54,389 nucleotides of DNA from Anaerococcus lactolyticus ATCC 51172 (GCF_000156575.1 NZ_GG666047.1:113734-168122), one strand, 5' to 3'. Positions 19,421 to 27,135 are shown, counted from the first letter of the stretch. Numbers and translations are program-made. Notes: generated from the letters alone by a model not told the origin.

Positions 19421-20014
19421 ATGGAAAAATTCATAAAAAATCAAATTTTTAATATAATAGGGGCGATTCTCCTAATTGTGGGAGTAATACTTGCCTTCAT
19501 CGGTTATCATAAGGGTTATTTTGATTCCTTAGATACCTTTAGGAGATTAATTTTAGAAAAAGGAGCCTGGGGACCCTTAGTTTTTATGGTCTTGCAGGTT
19601 GTACAAATTGTTGTTCCAGTCATACCTGGAGGTCTGACTTGCGTAGCAGGAGTCGTTATCTTTGGAGCTTTTTGGGGATTTATCTATAACTACATATCTA
19701 TTTGCCTAGGATCCATCCTTGTATTTTTTATCTCAAGGACTTTTGGCAGGTCAATTGTCTTAAGGATTTTTGGTGAAGACTTATACGATAAATACAAGGG
19801 AAAGCTCAACGAAGATAAGTACGACAAGTTTTTTGCCCTAGCAATTTTCTTGCCAGTGGCTCCAGATGATTTTCTTTGCTACCTAACAGGCCTTACTGAA
19901 ATGTCTGTCAAAAAATTTGTAGCTATAATTTTAATCTGCAAACCCCTCAGCATCTTCGCCTACTCAATGGCCTGGGCCCTTGGTTTTGACTTTTTAATCA
20001 AAAGATACCTATAG
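19421..20014 (+). CDS. TVP38/TMEM64 (DedA-like, SNARE-associated) membrane protein
   Basis: 197 residues from the ATG at 19421, which has GGAGA at 19412-19416 and follows a consensus promoter. Multiple membrane segments surround the family core (VIPGGLTCVAGVVIFGAFWG and the FFISRTFGRS turn), and FLPVAPDDFLCYLTGL lies near residue 145. Relatives include DedA-type lipid transporters and YtxB/YdjX-type proteins; the substrate cannot be read from sequence. First gene of a short operon with the SdpI-like gene 8 nt downstream. Confidence 0.85.
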   Translation: MEKFIKNQIFNIIGAILLIVGVILAFIGYHKGYFDSLDTFRRLILEKGAWGPLVFMVLQVVQIVVPVIPGGLTCVAGVVIFGAFWGFIYNYISICLGSILVFFISRTFGRSIVLRIFGEDLYDKYKGKLNEDKYDKFFALAIFLPVAPDDFLCYLTGLTEMSVKKFVAIILICKPLSIFAYSMAWALGFDFLIKRYL

Positions 20015-20022
20015 GAGGAAAA

Positions 20023-20361
20023 ATGAAATTTGAAGACTTGGTAATATTTTTATTCCCAGCCTATTTTGTCTTTGTAGGCTTTACATCAAATATGATAAAG
20101 GATAAGCCAATAGATAAAAAATATGGCTATAGAACGCCCCTGTCAACTAAAAACAAACACAATTGGTACTTTGCAAATTCCTATATGGCAAAGGGATCCT
20201 TTGCTTTAGCCTTTGCATTTATAATAATTGGCCTACTTATAAATCACTATGTGGATATGACAAGGCTAAGAAGGATAATATTTGTAGTAATAGAATTTAT
20301 GTCCTTTATTGTTCTTGGCATAAGTCTTGAAATGAGACTAAAAACAGCCCATAAAAAATAG
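20023..20361 (+). CDS. SdpI-like membrane protein
   Basis: 112 residues, three predicted membrane segments, and the SdpI/YhfL hallmark YGYRTPLSTKNKHNWYFANSY after the first segment. In Bacillus, SdpI gives immunity to the SDP toxin and senses it; short SdpI-domain proteins are common elsewhere with unknown roles. AGGAGG precedes the ATG. It lies between the TVP38-type gene and a tiny membrane ORF, all three with AGGAG-type SDs on one probable transcript. Confidence 0.8.
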   Translation: MKFEDLVIFLFPAYFVFVGFTSNMIKDKPIDKKYGYRTPLSTKNKHNWYFANSYMAKGSFALAFAFIIIGLLINHYVDMTRLRRIIFVVIEFMSFIVLGISLEMRLKTAHKK

Positions 20362-20369
20362 GAGGAGAC

Positions 20370-20540
20370 ATGTTAAGATTAATTGCCTACATCCTAATGG
20401 CACTTGGGATTATACAACTAATTCCAAGTTATTATAAAAAGTATAAGGAAAGTTGAGATAGGCTAGACTTGTTAGAATTAATAGGTCTAGGAATTATGAT
20501 TCCATCTCTATTTATCTTAGTAATAGGTCAGTTTATATAA
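20370..20540 (+). pseudogene. Tiny two-helix membrane ORF interrupted by an in-frame TGA
   Basis: AGGAGGAG at 20360-20367 sits just before ATG 20370. The first segment codes for 28 residues (MLRLIAYILMALGIIQLIP...KES), one transmembrane helix with a basic tail, then TGA at 20454-20456. The same frame continues for 27 residues (DRLDLLELIGLGIMIPSLF...), a second hydrophobic helix, to TAA at 20538-20540. It may be a recent nonsense mutation (for example TGG to TGA), a complete 28-residue protein followed by chance sequence, or a read-through/recoded stop. A 12-bp hairpin starts 7 nt after the TGA. Function unknown. Confidence 0.45.
20463..20490 (+). other. Hairpin immediately downstream of the in-frame TGA
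   Basis: CTAGACTTGTTA (20463-20474) pairs with TAATAGGTCTAG (20479-20490) as 12 bp with two G-U pairs; the loop is GAAT. The loop starts 19 nt after the TGA with G as first base. That geometry meets the published rules of thumb for bacterial SECIS elements, but short stems are common and this alone does not prove recoding. Confidence 0.4.
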
Positions 20541-20541
20541 T

Positions 20542-20585
20542 AAAAAGCTCTCAAACTTGGAAAATCCAAGCTAGAGAGCTTTTTT
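20542..20585. terminator. Bidirectional terminator between convergent genes
   Basis: Outer stem AAAAAGCTCTC/GAGAGCTTTTT and inner stem CTTGGA/TCCAAG, with A and T runs on either side. It can end both the plus-strand TVP38-SdpI group and the minus-strand operon that ends at 20614. Confidence 0.88.
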
Positions 20586-20613
20586 AGAGAGTAATATCCT
20601 TAACTTTTTATTC

Positions 20614-21024
20614 CTATCCTATATAGTCTTTAAGATAGGAGTATAAAAAGTAAAAGGCAAATGAAATTGCTATATGACCAAGACCAGCAATGCCGGATAT
20701 GGCAGCACTTATAGCAGAATTGTTAAGGCCATAGATTTGATAAAAACCTCTGGCTATTAAGGTTCCTATAACCAAGACCAAGGCAAAGTTATAGGTGGTA
20801 TAAAATCTTTTTTCTTTTTTATCTTCTTTTAGATCCAAACTTTTTGCAGTCAAGGCAAGGATTATAAATAGGAAAAATCCCAAAACCAAGCTGTGGGTGT
20901 GGGCAAGACCTAAGGTTGTAATACCCTTAAAACCAATAATTCTTGTGTATTCTCTATAGAAAGCACCTATAAATAAGCCGAATAGGGCGTAGATAAATGC
21001 TGTCTTAAAGTATTTTTTTGTCAT
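20614..21024 (-). CDS. DUF2871-like four-helix membrane protein
   Basis: 136 residues with four predicted membrane segments. The stretch LGLAHTHSLVLGFFLF places two histidines at the start of helix 2, and GLGHIAISF adds another in helix 4. This pattern fits the DUF2871 family as far as I recall. Conserved membrane histidines could bind metal or heme, but there is no direct evidence. It overlaps the upstream gene by 20 nt and shares its TetR-controlled promoter. Confidence 0.6.
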   Translation of the reverse strand: MTKKYFKTAFIYALFGLFIGAFYREYTRIIGFKGITTLGLAHTHSLVLGFFLFIILALTAKSLDLKEDKKEKRFYTTYNFALVLVIGTLIARGFYQIYGLNNSAISAAISGIAGLGHIAISFAFYFLYSYLKDYIG

Positions 21025-21685
21025 TTTTTTCTCCCTTCATTGCCCAATATCCGATTAAGATTGTCCAGATATAGGCACAAGTCTTTGGTACCATGAGGGC
21101 ACCGATAGCTGGCAAGGTATTTTCCAAAAGGACAACTGGCAAATAAAAACCGAAGCTTAGAACAATGGTAAGCCACAAGTTTTTAAAGGCTATGTCATCA
21201 GTCACTTTAGATTTTTGGTAAAATATTATAATTATAATAAGCCCCAAAATTGTAAAAGGGATATTCCTGTATATCGCCCAAGCAAAGGGTGATGAACTTG
21301 CTAGAAACTTATTTTCTGGACAAAGAACTAGCAAAATCCTAAGGACAGCCAGAGCCCAGATAGATCTAGTAAGGCCTTTTTTATCCCTAACTTCATAACG
21401 CACTCGCCAGACGTAGTAAAGGATGACGTAAAAGATCGTCATGGTAATGGAAGTGATTAGTTTGCCAAAGCCAAGCGACATGGTAAAACTTTCTAGCCCT
21501 GTGGTATTAAGGGCGATTGCTCTTGGCACGAGGTGGAAGGCATCTCCAAAACCTAAAACCAAAGCCATGATACCAAATAAATAATATTGTTTTTCGTTAT
21601 TACCTTCTTTTAGCATTTTTGTGCCAAGAAAGATTACTGTTCCTAGGTAAAAAATATCAAAGAGGGTTTCAAATATTGCTTGCAT
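21005..21685 (-). CDS. Seven-helix membrane protein of unknown function, TetR-controlled
   Basis: 226 residues with about seven hydrophobic segments and short loops. GFGDAFHLVPRAIAL in the second or third helix and SMTIFYVILYYVWR are the distinctive parts. I do not recognise the family. AAGGAGG precedes the ATG, and a 13-bp operator lies 14 nt upstream of the start codon. It is transcribed with the DUF2871-like gene and is likely repressed by the adjacent TetR protein. Confidence 0.7.
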   Translation of the reverse strand: MQAIFETLFDIFYLGTVIFLGTKMLKEGNNEKQYYLFGIMALVLGFGDAFHLVPRAIALNTTGLESFTMSLGFGKLITSITMTIFYVILYYVWRVRYEVRDKKGLTRSIWALAVLRILLVLCPENKFLASSSPFAWAIYRNIPFTILGLIIIIIFYQKSKVTDDIAFKNLWLTIVLSFGFYLPVVLLENTLPAIGALMVPKTCAYIWTILIGYWAMKGEKNDKKIL

Positions 21686-21698
21686 AAGACCTCCTTAG

Positions 21699-21711
21699 TG
21701 AACATTGTTCA
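21699..21711. promoter_or_regulatory. TetR operator copy 1
   Basis: Perfect palindrome TGAACA-T-TGTTCA directly upstream of the SD of the seven-helix membrane protein gene. An identical 13-mer lies at 22311-22323 before the tetR gene. Confidence 0.75.
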
Positions 21712-21728
21712 TTTAAAGCTTTTATAAA

Positions 21729-21750
21729 ACCCGTCAACAAACGGGTCTTA
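21729..21750 (-). terminator. Terminator of the tetR gene
   Basis: On the minus strand ACCCGT/ACGGGT pair directly after the tetR stop and are followed by TTTTAT. Confidence 0.6.
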
Positions 21751-22296
21751 GTATAAGGTTTTTTTTACAATTTTTAAAAGCAAGTCCTTATCATAATTTT
21801 TTTCAACTATAAAACAAAGACTAGTCGACAGGATAAAATCAACTAAATCATCCTTAGTAAAGTCATCATCAAAAGCATCTTTTTTTATGTTTGGATCCTT
21901 ATCTAGGATTTGAAGCAAATTTTCTCTGAGCCCTTCAATGTAGGTATCCATCGAATCTTTGGCCCTGCCAAGATTTTGCGACTTGAAACTGAGGGAGTGG
22001 ATGGTAAAAAAGTTTGGGTACTTTCTAATTCCACTGCCTAGGTGGGTAAAAATTTCCGAAAGATACTTTAAAAAGTCATCGCAAGAAACGCTCGAATCAT
22101 CAATCCTAAAAATATCTTCCCAAACACTCTCGATTGTGCTAATCATGAGTTCATCCTTAGATGAAAAGTAATTGTAGATTGATCCCACAGCGACATTGCA
22201 ATTTTGTGCAAGTTTTCTTATACTCAAGGCATTCAAGCCTTCTTTTGCAACTATATCCCTTGATTCTTTTAGGATATAGGCTTTGGAAATAATCAT
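21748..22296 (-). CDS. TetR/AcrR family transcriptional regulator
   Basis: Starting at 22296 (GAGGAG just upstream) the protein has 182 residues. The N-terminal HTH reads KLAQNCNVAVGSIYNYFSSKDEL, typical of TetR; the C-terminal ligand domain is not assignable. An upstream in-frame ATG at 22317 lies inside the operator and would put the SD inside the gene. Two identical palindromic operators, one on its own promoter and one before the downstream membrane operon, indicate autorepression plus control of those two membrane proteins. Confidence 0.9.
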   Translation of the reverse strand: MIISKAYILKESRDIVAKEGLNALSIRKLAQNCNVAVGSIYNYFSSKDELMISTIESVWEDIFRIDDSSVSCDDFLKYLSEIFTHLGSGIRKYPNFFTIHSLSFKSQNLGRAKDSMDTYIEGLRENLLQILDKDPNIKKDAFDDDFTKDDLVDFILSTSLCFIVEKNYDKDLLLKIVKKTLY

Positions 22297-22310
22297 ATAT
22301 GACTCCTCGA

Positions 22311-22323
22311 TGAACATTGTTCA
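22311..22323. promoter_or_regulatory. TetR operator copy 2 (autoregulatory)
   Basis: TGAACA-T-TGTTCA, identical to 21699-21711, placed just downstream of the tetR -10 so that a bound dimer would cover the transcription start. Confidence 0.75.
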
Positions 22324-22328
22324 TTATC

Positions 22329-22356
22329 ATTATAAGGCGAAAATTTTACTTGTCAA
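22329..22356 (-). promoter_or_regulatory. tetR promoter
   Basis: On the minus strand TTGACA (22356-22351), a 16-nt spacer and TATAAT (22334-22329), both perfect. The -35 lies inside the end of the DUF4491-like gene. Confidence 0.85.
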
Positions 22357-22666
22357 GATTTTTTTTCTCTCTTAACTCATCGTAGTAGGCTTTTCTTTTT
22401 GGATTTTCCTTAAACCAACCCTTAAGGACTCTTTGCTCCTGTTCGATAACCTCACCGATTGACCAAAAACAGCAACAGGCAATAACCCCAGCAAAGACAC
22501 TAGGGATAAGGGACTTAATATAAATGGAAAGGGCAACAAAAATTATGCCACACAAAATAAAAAACTTGTTAACCTTCCTCCCAAAATAATACTCGCCCTT
22601 AATCACAAGGGGATGAAAAATTCCTATAAGAAAAAATGTTACGACTCCAATAATAATTCCTTCCAT
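22346..22666 (-). CDS. DUF4491-like membrane protein
   Basis: 106 residues from the ATG at 22666, which has AAGGAGGAG at proper spacing; an ATG 45 nt upstream would start before this SD. Three hydrophobic segments, with the family-like FHPLVIKGEYYFG after the first, CFWSIGEVIEQEQRV and GWFKENPKRKAYY near the C-terminus. I recognise this arrangement as DUF4491, a family without known function. Its end overlaps the tetR -35. Confidence 0.75.
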   Translation of the reverse strand: MEGIIIGVVTFFLIGIFHPLVIKGEYYFGRKVNKFFILCGIIFVALSIYIKSLIPSVFAGVIACCCFWSIGEVIEQEQRVLKGWFKENPKRKAYYDELREKKNLDK

Positions 22667-22682
22667 AACTCCTCCTTCTATA

Positions 22683-22711
22683 ATTATCATATATATTAAA
22701 AAATTGGTCAA
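22683..22711 (-). promoter_or_regulatory. Promoter of the DUF4491-like gene
   Basis: On the minus strand TTGACC (22711-22706), a 17-nt spacer and GATAAT (22688-22683), ending 16 nt before the start codon. Confidence 0.7.
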
Positions 22712-22720
22712 ATATTTAAG

Positions 22721-22760
22721 AAAACCCTTAAAATTAAAGAATGTAAAAGGGTTTTTACAT
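22721..22760. other. Two mutually exclusive hairpins between divergent genes
   Basis: AAAACCCTT (22721-22729) can pair with AAGGGTTTT (22747-22755). Alternatively ATGTAAAA (22741-22748) pairs with TTTTACAT (22753-22760). The two share bases and cannot coexist. The site lies between the DUF4491-like promoter and the XRE regulator gene. It could be an operator or a switch; no function is shown. Confidence 0.35.
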
Positions 22761-22835
22761 AAAAAAACTTGAGTGTAAAGTGATATAGATAGACTAAATG
22801 AGATAAATTTTTTAATATAGACTTAGGAGGTAAAA

Positions 22836-23240
22836 ATGAAAATCGGAGATAAATTAAAAAATGCCAGGCTTCATAAAAAATTGACCCAAGAAGAAGTTGC
22901 AGAAAAACTTTTTGTTTCTAGGCAATCAATATCAAACTGGGAAAATAATAAAACTTATCCTGACATAGGAAATGTAATCGCCTTATCAGACTTATACCAA
23001 ATAAGTCTCGATGAGCTCTTAAAAGGGAGTGATAATTTTATGAAACATTTGGAAGAATCAACCGACATAGTAAAATCAAATAAAAAACTCATATTTTTTA
23101 TAGGTCTTGCCTTGATAGCAATGATTGTAATGGCGCTTTTTACAGAATTTTTGCCAGAAAAAGTATTCTTAATTTCTATATTTAGCCTAGCAGTAATAGT
23201 AACAGGCTTAGTATATAGTGAGATTATTAAAAGATTTTAG
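22836..23240 (+). CDS. XRE-family regulator with two membrane segments
   Basis: 134 residues: an N-terminal HTH_3 domain (GDKLKNARLHKKLTQEEVAEKLFVSRQSISNWENNKTYPD), a linker, and a C-terminal hydrophobic hairpin from about residue 83 to the end. Membrane-tethered XRE proteins of this layout are common in Firmicutes and usually control adjacent genes. AGGAGG precedes the ATG. The next gene, a small membrane protein, follows after 9 nt and is the likely partner. Confidence 0.88.
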   Translation: MKIGDKLKNARLHKKLTQEEVAEKLFVSRQSISNWENNKTYPDIGNVIALSDLYQISLDELLKGSDNFMKHLEESTDIVKSNKKLIFFIGLALIAMIVMALFTEFLPEKVFLISIFSLAVIVTGLVYSEIIKRF

Positions 23241-23249
23241 GAGAAGGAA

Positions 23250-23597
23250 ATGGATATTAAATTAATAATAATGATAATTAGTGGGGCAGTATTTTTGGTT
23301 GGAGCTATTATCCTCCAATACAATATCTACCAAATGACCCAAATTGATGCCAAGGCTAGAGGTCTTAAACATCCTAGATTATTGGGTGTATTAAATATTT
23401 CGGGAAACAATGGCAATGCTTTTTTGCTAGCATATTTAATAGGGAGAAAAAAATATCCTATACAAAATATTTCTAGTAAGGATTTGGCAGAGCTTGAATC
23501 CTATAAGAAAAAATCTCTCCTTGCCTTATCAATAAACCTTATAGCATCCTTGGTTTTTGTAATAGCCTTAATATACTATAAGGGGATTACATTTTAA
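23250..23597 (+). CDS. Small membrane protein of unknown function
   Basis: 115 residues with an N-terminal transmembrane segment (4-24), a polar middle (IDAKARGLKHPRLLGVLNIS, then GRKKYP) and a C-terminal transmembrane segment (about 92-110). I do not recognise it. GGAGAAGG precedes the ATG 9 nt after the XRE regulator stop, so the two are probably cotranscribed and functionally linked. Confidence 0.65.
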   Translation: MDIKLIIMIISGAVFLVGAIILQYNIYQMTQIDAKARGLKHPRLLGVLNISGNNGNAFLLAYLIGRKKYPIQNISSKDLAELESYKKKSLLALSINLIASLVFVIALIYYKGITF

Positions 23598-23604
23598 ACC
23601 ACCT

Positions 23605-23638
23605 AAAAAGCCTAGGCTATTTCTGCCTAAGCTTTTTT
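23605..23638. terminator. Bidirectional terminator between convergent operons
   Basis: AAAAAGC-C-TAGGC pairs with GCCTA-A-GCTTTTT around TATTTCT, with one internal mismatch and A/T runs on both sides. It serves the small membrane protein gene (plus) and the ABC exporter (minus). Confidence 0.85.
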
Positions 23639-25399
23639 CTATATATATAATTCTGCCTGGGTGGTGAACATTTCCCTATAAAGGCCGTCTTGTTTGATTA
23701 ATTGATCGTGGGTTCCGTTTTCTGTGATTTTCCCCTTATCACAAACGATTATCCTGTCAGCATATTTGGTAGAAGATAGTCTGTGGGAGATGAATAGGGA
23801 AGTTTGGCCCTTGGAAATTTGAAGCATATTTTCAAAGATTTCCTGTTCACTCCTTGGATCTAGAGCACTGGTTGGCTCATCCATGATGAAAAATTTCCCT
23901 TCATGAAAGATAGAACGAGCGAGAGCTAGCTTTTGACCAATTCCTCCAGATGGCTCAACAGATTTGTCTGAGAAAAGATAGGTTAGAAAAGTATTTTCTT
24001 TTTCTACTTGCTTATCAATCCAAGTCGACAAATTTAATAAGTCAAATGCCTTTGCCATATTTTTATATTCATAATCTGTAATTTCTTCCTTTAGTTTACT
24101 TGTAATATTTTCGCTAATCCTAAAAGGAAAGAGCCTGAAATCTTGGAAGGTAGGGGATAGGATTTCGTAATATTTTTTGGTTGAAATCTTTGCTATATCT
24201 ATATCATTTAGGTAGATAGTGCCTTCACTTGGTTCGTAAAACTTGCATAAAAGTTTTACAATAGTAGATTTACCAGCCCCGTTTTTACCTACAAGGGCAA
24301 GGGTTTCTCCATTTTTTATTTCAAATGTAGCATCTTTTAGGACATAAGATTCACTTGCTGGATATTTAAAAGAGACATTGTCAAATCTAATATTAATCTT
24401 ACTTGTGTCAATATCAGTGATTTCTCCCTTATCAAGTAGGCCTTCTTCCATTTCTAGGAAGTTAAAAAATACTTCTAGTTGGGCATTTACTGAAATAACC
24501 TTGGCATAGTTTTGTTGGATGAGGTTAGTTGCGTTTATTACCTGGATTAGGGAGTTGAAGTACATGGTAAAATTTGCAAGGCTAATGGTCTTATCGATTA
24601 ATTTATAGGTTAGGTAAATTAACGTAAAAATGATTGAGCCATTGGCACTTACATTCATTATTCCAGTGTAGATTCCATTTTTGTTGAAGTATTCGGTTGA
24701 AGATCTTATTACATTTTGATGGTAAATGTCAGCTTGTTCAAGTACTAAGTCTTGTCCGTCATAAATTTCTACATCTTTAAAGTATCTCAAATCTGCCGCA
24801 AAATCGGCGAAAAACCTGTACGACCTGATTTCAGTAACACTTTCACCATGGTATTTTAGTTCATTTTCTTTAATTAATTTCACTATTTTTTTATTTATCA
24901 AAACTAATAAAATTAGCAAGATGATTATGGCAGGATTTAGCCTTACAAGTATTCCCAAAGATAAGATTCCTGTAATCACAGCCGATACAACTAAAACTAT
25001 TATGTCATAGAGGGTGTACATTTCCCAAACTGCGTAATGGGCTTGTTCCATCATGTCTTGGATATCTTTTGAGTCAGATTTTTCTATGGGAAGCCTTAAT
25101 GATTTTTTTGCTATCTTAAAGGTCAGTTTATCAGACATATCCTCAAAAACAAGGGTCAGGTAATTGTTTAAGCCCCTATAGGTTACTTCCTTTATAAAAC
25201 CTAGGACTATAACCAAAAGACCAAGACCTAGGCAGTAGGAAATTCTTTTTTGTCCCATAAGCTCATCTATTATTAGCTTTGGAGCGAAAATGTTTATTAG
25301 TGGCAAAAATCCCAAAATTAGGTTTGTTACTATTACCCTAAGAGTAAAACCTGGTCTGTAGGTGTCAATTAATTTAAAAAGTTTTCTTATATTTTTCAT
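23639..25399 (-). CDS. ABC exporter half-transporter (TMD-NBD), subunit 2
   Basis: 586 residues: six membrane segments in the first ~300, then an ATPase domain with Walker A GKNGAGKST, Q-loop FQDFRLFPF, Walker B FFIMDEPTSALDP and H-loop FISHRL. The signature motif is changed: the usual LSGGQ appears as PSGGIGQ. The start overlaps the upstream ABC gene by 4 nt, so both are made together and probably form a heterodimeric exporter with one altered ATP site. The substrate (drug, peptide or lipid) cannot be inferred. Confidence 0.92.
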   Translation of the reverse strand: MKNIRKLFKLIDTYRPGFTLRVIVTNLILGFLPLINIFAPKLIIDELMGQKRISYCLGLGLLVIVLGFIKEVTYRGLNNYLTLVFEDMSDKLTFKIAKKSLRLPIEKSDSKDIQDMMEQAHYAVWEMYTLYDIIVLVVSAVITGILSLGILVRLNPAIIILLILLVLINKKIVKLIKENELKYHGESVTEIRSYRFFADFAADLRYFKDVEIYDGQDLVLEQADIYHQNVIRSSTEYFNKNGIYTGIMNVSANGSIIFTLIYLTYKLIDKTISLANFTMYFNSLIQVINATNLIQQNYAKVISVNAQLEVFFNFLEMEEGLLDKGEITDIDTSKINIRFDNVSFKYPASESYVLKDATFEIKNGETLALVGKNGAGKSTIVKLLCKFYEPSEGTIYLNDIDIAKISTKKYYEILSPTFQDFRLFPFRISENITSKLKEEITDYEYKNMAKAFDLLNLSTWIDKQVEKENTFLTYLFSDKSVEPSGGIGQKLALARSIFHEGKFFIMDEPTSALDPRSEQEIFENMLQISKGQTSLFISHRLSSTKYADRIIVCDKGKITENGTHDQLIKQDGLYREMFTTQAELYI

Positions 25400-27135
25400 A
25401 GGACCTCCTTGTAATTTTTTGCCTGAAGATTATAGAGGTCTTTGTAATCTTCGCAAGATTCCATGAGTTCTTCGTGAGCTCCATTTGCTATAATCTTTCC
25501 ATCTTTAAGATAAATTATTCTGTCACAAAACTTGGTAGACGCCAGCCTGTGGGAGATAAAAATCGAAGATTTATCGTGGGTCAAATCATCATAGAGCATA
25601 TAAAGTTCTCTTTCGTTTAGGGCGTCTAGCTGGGCTGTTGGCTCATCTAAGATTAAAAGTTTTGCCTTGGATTTTGCTATAGCTCTGGCTAAAAATAGCC
25701 TTTGCTTTTGGCCACCGGATAAATCTACCCCGTCATTGTCGAGAATCCTCAAAAGAGTTTGGTCATCCTTTTTTTCATATTTATTTATGATTTCATCTAG
25801 GTGGGTCATTTTGTAAATATCATCTATCTTCCTATCCTCAGTTGACATTAGGATATTTTCCTTAAAGGAAAATGGCAAGAGATTTGAATCTTGAAATACA
25901 GCTGAAACTAGCTTTTTATAATCTATCTTAGATTCCTTTATATCTTCTCCATTTATTAAAATATTGCCCTTAGTTGGCTTATATAGACCTGCGAGGATAA
26001 GGGCGAGTGTAGACTTGCCAGCACCATTTTCTCCAACAAGGGCGATTGTTTCTGAGTCTTTTATCTTTAGATTAATATTTTCTAATACATAAGTATCTGT
26101 ACCCGGATATTTGAAAGAAACATTATCAAGGACTATTTCCATTTGGTCTGGATAAATTTCTTGTTTATCCTCTTTATAGACGTCTTTTATCCTAAAAAAT
26201 GGTTTAAATGCAGTGAAGTTTTTTCTGATATCAGAAAAAACCCACATAGTCTGGTGGTTAAAGGCAATAAAGGCAAATATCGCTGTAAAATATACATAGA
26301 AATTCGCTATAGAAATCCTCCCTGAAATAAGACCTGTCATTAGCCAAAATATTATAAGGCCGTCCCTTATAAGGTTAAATACATTTGCCAGAGTGAAAAT
26401 TCTTAGAGTCTTTGTGTTGACATCTCCAAGACGCTTTATCCTATCCCTATTGGTTTTGCCGTAATAGGATTTGAAAATCCTTATGGTATCAAAAATCAAA
26501 ATATCTTGCTTTGATAGGGGAGATTTCATTTCGTTATTAAGCTTAGAAAACTTATCCCAATTTGGACTCATTTCTTCCCAGTACTTGTCATAAGACTTAG
26601 GAACTTGGTTTAAAAGTGACCAGGAAATAATGGTTAGAATTATTGTTGTGGCTAGAATCCAAAGGTCCATAGATGCAAAAATCCACAAAAATCCTCCAAT
26701 CGAAATAAGAAGGGCAAAGACATTTGGCAAATCCATCATTATGCCACCAACACCGTGCCAAGGCGATTCTACAGCCTTCATGGCATCACTTATTTTTTCA
26801 GATTCTTTCTTTTCTTTTTTCTTGGCATAGGGGAGATAGAGTGAGTACTCTGTAATCATATTCATAAGCTTATATCGGACGTGGTTCATCCTCATTCTAT
26901 AATTGCCCATAACAAAGGCATCAAAAAAGCTAATTAGTGAAGAAATAAAAAATAAGCCTATAAAAAATATTGGGAAAACCTTAGGATTAGTCTGGTAGTT
27001 TTCTAAAATATAGGCAGGTGAAATAATCCATAAGAAGGGTTTAATCCCTACAAATAGACCGTAAAGTGCGATTAGTAAAAACATGATTGGCTCTAAATTA
27101 GCCATCTTTTTAATTAAAAATTTAAATTCTTTCAT
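25396..27135 (-). CDS. ABC exporter half-transporter (TMD-NBD), subunit 1
   Basis: 579 residues with an N-terminal six-helix membrane domain and an ATPase domain: Walker A GENGAGKST, Q-loop FQDSNLLPF, canonical signature LSGGQKQR, Walker B LLILDEPTAQLD and H-loop FISHRL. First structural gene of the exporter operon. AGGAGG lies 19 nt before the ATG, too far for normal initiation, but a hairpin in between would bring them together. Upstream lie a 12-codon ORF and a palindrome-bearing promoter. Confidence 0.92.
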   Translation of the reverse strand: MKEFKFLIKKMANLEPIMFLLIALYGLFVGIKPFLWIISPAYILENYQTNPKVFPIFFIGLFFISSLISFFDAFVMGNYRMRMNHVRYKLMNMITEYSLYLPYAKKKEKKESEKISDAMKAVESPWHGVGGIMMDLPNVFALLISIGGFLWIFASMDLWILATTIILTIISWSLLNQVPKSYDKYWEEMSPNWDKFSKLNNEMKSPLSKQDILIFDTIRIFKSYYGKTNRDRIKRLGDVNTKTLRIFTLANVFNLIRDGLIIFWLMTGLISGRISIANFYVYFTAIFAFIAFNHQTMWVFSDIRKNFTAFKPFFRIKDVYKEDKQEIYPDQMEIVLDNVSFKYPGTDTYVLENINLKIKDSETIALVGENGAGKSTLALILAGLYKPTKGNILINGEDIKESKIDYKKLVSAVFQDSNLLPFSFKENILMSTEDRKIDDIYKMTHLDEIINKYEKKDDQTLLRILDNDGVDLSGGQKQRLFLARAIAKSKAKLLILDEPTAQLDALNERELYMLYDDLTHDKSSIFISHRLASTKFCDRIIYLKDGKIIANGAHEELMESCEDYKDLYNLQAKNYKEVL

